DNA from: an uncultured Lachnospiraceae bacterium
GTDB lineage: Bacteria; Bacillota; Clostridia; Lachnospirales; Lachnospiraceae
Direction of reading: 5' to 3'
NCBI GenBank assembly: GCA_945834545.1
Contig: CAMAHO010000095.1
Coordinates: 1-8,575 of the forward strand
Length of the DNA stretch: 8,575 bases
Each line of letters opens with the position of its first letter. Positions within the stretch are counted from its first letter, which is position 1. The notes below the pieces were generated by a model, which saw nothing but the letters and a program-made list of their open reading frames with translations, was not told the origin of the DNA and did no database searches. Below, in pieces: positions 7,011 to 8,575 of the stretch. A program made the translations under genes and the position numbers.

Positions 7011-7030
7011 AAATAACTGAATTATAATAC

Positions 7031-7357
7031 TTACATTACACTTTGTGTGATTATCATATATAAAATCGTACTTACACAAATGCTTAACAATGTGTTTCGT
7101 TTCCAAAAATGCATAAGCATGGCAACGCCCACACAAATCAGTTCAGGCAACCCGTGATTTCCCTCAACAAGCTTTATATTCCTTAAGCAATATACCAAAA
7201 GCATGCTCATAATTGCCGGTGGCAAAACCTTTCCTAAGTAGGAAATCCATTTTGGCAACTGCTCCCCATGGTCAAACAGAATGAACGGCAGGAACCTGAG
7301 CGCTATTGTGACCATTGCCATGACGGCAATCACCGTAATTATATATGTATCATTCAT
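7031..7357 (-). CDS. azlD: AzlD family branched-chain amino acid transport protein
   Basis: A 108-residue hydrophobic protein with four predicted membrane spans (about 3-20, 40-58, 68-84 and 88-105) and the usual size of AzlD (PF05437). AzlD is the small partner of AzlC; together they export branched-chain amino acids and give resistance to the leucine analogue 4-azaleucine in Bacillus subtilis. The ATG at 7357 lies inside the end of azlC (8-bp overlap, both genes minus strand), and the AGGAGAAGG ribosome binding site at 7361-7369 is within azlC codons. This indicates translational coupling and balanced production of the two subunits. The motif RFLPFILF (22-29) is typical for the family. Confidence 0.9.
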   Translation of the reverse strand: MNDTYIITVIAVMAMVTIALRFLPFILFDHGEQLPKWISYLGKVLPPAIMSMLLVYCLRNIKLVEGNHGLPELICVGVAMLMHFWKRNTLLSICVSTILYMIITQSVM

Positions 7358-8042
7358 TAGCCTTCTCCTGTTTTAAGGTGTCCTTCAGGCACAGCAGTAA
7401 AACTGACATCACAATCAACGCAGGTATCAAGAAGCTGTCCGCTCCAAAGATATATAGGGCAGCAGTCGTGATTACAAACCCTAAGATTGCCGGAAGATGA
7501 GCTTTATGGGTTTTCCACTGCTCCACCACCAGCACAGCAAAAAGGGCAGTCATTGCAAAATCAATACCAGTCATATCAAACGGTATAATACTTCCTGCCA
7601 CAGAGCCAAGGACACAGCCCAAAACCCAGTAGAATTGATTCATTAACGTTACTGCGAAATAATAGTCTTTGTCCCTCAAACCGTCCGGCGTCTTGTAACC
7701 CGTCAAAAGGGCATAGGTTTCGTCCGTCAGCCCGAATATCAAATAGAACTTCCGGATTCCTGTTCCCCGATATTTCTCTATCATAGACAGGCCGTAAAAC
7801 AAATGCCTGAAGTTTAGCAAAAAAGTCAATAAGGCAACCTGAATCAAGGTTGCGCCTGCCGCCAGCAATTCCACTGCCAGAAACTGAGCTGAGCCGGCAT
7901 AGATAAACAGACTCATCAAAAATGCCCATATGGGCCCATATCCTTTAGATTGCAGCAGCAAACCGAAGGCAATTCCCAGGGAGATGTAGCCTGCCATAAC
8001 CGGTATTGTCTGCGGAAATACTTGTTTTATTATCTGTTTCAT
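7350..8042 (-). CDS. azlC: AzlC family branched-chain amino acid exporter large subunit
   Basis: A 230-residue integral membrane protein of the AzlC family (PF03591), of normal length. It shows the family motifs in order: AGYISLGIAFGLLL (17-30), YAGSAQF (48-54), LNFRHLFYG (76-84), TDETYAL (106-112) and NQFYWVLG (135-142). With AzlD it forms an exporter of leucine, isoleucine and valine (and possibly other amino acids) in the cytoplasmic membrane. Its ATG overlaps the stop of the preceding unrecognised gene in the sequence ATGA (8042-8039), and AGGAG lies 10 nt upstream at 8053-8057, so it is part of an operon that starts outside the window. No Lrp/AzlB-type regulator gene is visible. Confidence 0.93.
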   Translation of the reverse strand: MKQIIKQVFPQTIPVMAGYISLGIAFGLLLQSKGYGPIWAFLMSLFIYAGSAQFLAVELLAAGATLIQVALLTFLLNFRHLFYGLSMIEKYRGTGIRKFYLIFGLTDETYALLTGYKTPDGLRDKDYYFAVTLMNQFYWVLGCVLGSVAGSIIPFDMTGIDFAMTALFAVLVVEQWKTHKAHLPAILGFVITTAALYIFGADSFLIPALIVMSVLLLCLKDTLKQEKANE

Positions 8043-8575
8043 AAAACTGTTTCTCCTACCGCCATTCCATCCTCCCAGTCGTGGCAGTAACGCAGATACT
8101 CCGCTTCAGTATTTAGGAAATTCTCCGCATTCTGGGGCAACACGATGGGCTCAATGGTGTTGGTTGCAAAATTACAGACATAGATTATTTTCACACAATT
8201 TAAGAACACCCAGTCAAAACGCTTCTTGCAGGTTGCCTGCGCCTGCCGCATATATTCAAACAATGCTTCCGCATCAATCTCCTTCTCGTCCGTGGGATGC
8301 AGAAAGAGATACAGACCGTTATAGCGCTTATGGGTGTAATTCGTATTTAACTTTTCTAATTTACGGTCAAATCGGTATTTCGCCTTGGATACATAATCCT
8401 GCTGTATCGATGGATCCGGCAGGATTGCCCAGAATCGCCCATTGTAGAAATTCAGACGATCCCCATATCTCTCAAATATCTGAGGAGGCAATTCCTCCTT
8501 CAGACATCCAAGATATTGCTCAATAAAGCTCTCCTCCTGCCCGTCATTGGGAAGAAGTGCCTGACTCACCTCCAG
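8039..8575 (-). CDS. Hypothetical protein upstream of azlC, open at the window edge
   Basis: Not recognised. The visible part is 178 or 179 codons, soluble, and rich in aromatic and charged residues (for example ERYGDRLNFYNGRFW and RYCHDWEDGM), with a hydrophobic strand-like stretch FDWVFLNCVKIIYVCNF in the second half; it has no signal peptide or membrane helix. The frame stays open to the right edge. An in-frame GTG at 8569 exists, but the only GGAG is directly against it, leaving no spacer, so I treat the gene as truncated at its 5' end rather than starting there. Its stop codon overlaps the azlC start (ATGA), which implies co-translation with the exporter; that is the only hint of a related role. 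Confidence 0.65.
   Translation of the reverse strand: MEVSQALLPNDGQEESFIEQYLGCLKEELPPQIFERYGDRLNFYNGRFWAILPDPSIQQDYVSKAKYRFDRKLEKLNTNYTHKRYNGLYLFLHPTDEKEIDAEALFEYMRQAQATCKKRFDWVFLNCVKIIYVCNFATNTIEPIVLPQNAENFLNTEAEYLRYCHDWEDGMAVGETVL

Noticed and set aside
6776..7030. c-di-GMP riboswitch (GEMM-I or GEMM-II) ahead of the HD-GYP gene
   Set aside because: The nested hairpins do not show the conserved GEMM-I or GEMM-II core sequences I know, and the outer 50-bp stem is far longer than in those aptamers. A GNRA-like loop alone is not enough.
6954..7136. A 60-codon minus-strand open frame ending in the palindromic element
   Set aside because: It overlaps azlD out of frame and its C-terminal half is simply the repeat arm translated; no ribosome binding site or protein family resemblance.
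1..8575. CRISPR array, transposase, phage or toxin-antitoxin genes
   Set aside because: No regularly spaced direct repeats and no open frame with such signatures was seen; the repeats present are short palindromic clusters only.

Overview
The window looks like chromosomal sequence from a gut-type Firmicute, most likely a Lachnospiraceae/Clostridia member. This is an inference from strong GGAG-type ribosome binding sites, moderate GC, the gene repertoire (two-RCK TrkA protein, intracellular GH43, HD-GYP, AzlCD), and GTGCCACTGGGG-type repeats that I associate with clostridial genomes. No rRNA, tRNA, CRISPR array, transposase or phage gene is visible.

Left part (1-3858): a minus-strand APH/choline-kinase-fold phosphotransferase gene is bracketed by short repeats of the family GTGCCACTGGGG, with one copy just past its stop codon and four in the divergent intergenic region. 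Divergently, a two-gene plus-strand operon encodes a two-RCK TrkA-type NAD-binding protein and, 14 bp later, a CPA1-type cation:proton antiporter. No TrkH channel gene is present, so the RCK protein may gate the antiporter.

Middle (3859-5416): a cytoplasmic GH43 glycosidase with a C-terminal CBM6-like beta-sandwich forms a single-gene transcription unit. It has an extended -10 promoter, a leader hairpin and a strong intrinsic terminator.

Right part (5426-8575), all on the minus strand: an unrecognised gene open at the right window edge overlaps azlC by ATGA, azlC overlaps azlD by 8 bp (together a branched-chain amino acid exporter), and a 255-bp gap follows before a membrane-anchored HD-GYP c-di-GMP phosphodiesterase gene. 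That gap holds the most unexpected structure here: a 177-bp element with 50-bp terminal inverted repeats (44/50 identical) around a second nested hairpin. All six arm differences are transitions, and five of the six become G-U pairs when the minus strand is read as RNA. It could be a MITE-like element or a structured RNA in the leader of the HD-GYP gene.
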